The notes under the pieces are model-generated. The model was not told where the DNA came from, did not search any database, and saw only the letters and a program-made list of their open reading frames with translations. Made by a program: the position numbers and the translations under genes. Below are positions 63,978 through 64,000 of a stretch of DNA of 64,000 nt, one piece after another (the first letter of the stretch is position 1; each line of letters begins with the position of its first letter). The DNA is from Chitinophaga silvatica (GTDB taxonomy: Bacteria > Bacteroidota > Bacteroidia > Chitinophagales > Chitinophagaceae). The stretch covers positions 372,001 through 436,000 of the forward strand of contig NZ_QPMM01000002.1 in NCBI RefSeq assembly GCF_003419895.1, written 5' to 3'.

Positions 63978-64000
63978 TAAAAGTCGCTGACACATCCGGA

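Overview
The window reads as chromosome of a Bacteroidota bacterium, most likely a Chitinophagaceae member (Chitinophaga-like). The evidence is two SusC/SusD polysaccharide-uptake clusters, an ECF sigma/FecR pair, a type IX secretion sorting tail, many short-signal lipoproteins, promoters of the TTG-N19-21-TAnnTTTG type, and AT-rich intergenic DNA with almost no Shine-Dalgarno sequences. Family assignments come from reading motifs in the sequence; no database search was run.

Layout. (1) 1-9806: first uptake locus. The minus-strand operon is SusC, SusD, a PKD/carbohydrate-binding lipoprotein and a second PKD lipoprotein cut by the left edge. A divergent membrane-tethered propeller/Y_Y_Y/LuxR regulator faces it. 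The lipoprotein architecture hints at a beta-glucan target, but no glycosidase of this locus lies in view. (2) 9890-23397: second uptake locus of the sigma/anti-sigma type: ECF sigma, FecR, SusC with an STN signalling domain, SusD, a DUF4843 lipoprotein and a PKD-like lipoprotein. An ABC ATPase and a large ABC permease fused to an M1-peptidase-like domain without a visible zinc motif follow. (3) 23485-46335: mixed accessory and metabolic genes: PhzF, a broken lipoprotein gene, KTSC, SDR, GH43 with a ROK regulator, a GMC oxidoreductase, nitrilase, AraC regulators, a class V aminotransferase, an ABC exporter, GNAT, TetR with a double operator, paired DUF4595-like lipoproteins with a deletion remnant between them, HxlR with an alpha/beta hydrolase, a cupin, a HigA-like regulator behind twin operators, YiaA/B and Crp/Fnr. 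(4) 46519-48169: a Fic AMP-transferase with a C-terminal winged helix behind two related palindromes, then a 98-bp-period array of terminator hairpins and tRNA-Asp 3' pieces leading into the intact tRNA-Asp(GTC). (5) 48344-54495: housekeeping genes accA, dapA, rnz, a STAS protein and clpC. (6) 54956-61533: a three-gene surface cassette, two tail-fibre-like secreted proteins and a T9SS-sorted protein. (7) 61657-64000: cmk, a formylglycine-enzyme-like lipoprotein, and a gene-free segment that looks like a structured non-coding transcription unit.

Points most worth a second look: the tRNA-Asp/terminator array (47753-48169), the Fic double palindrome (46519-46633), the structured RNA candidate (63503-63977), the TetR double operator holding both promoter boxes (38525-38571), the twin TTTAC-N7-GTAAA operators (44371-44430), the in-frame nonsense codon at 24740-24742, and the deletion-fusion remnant at 40197-40307.
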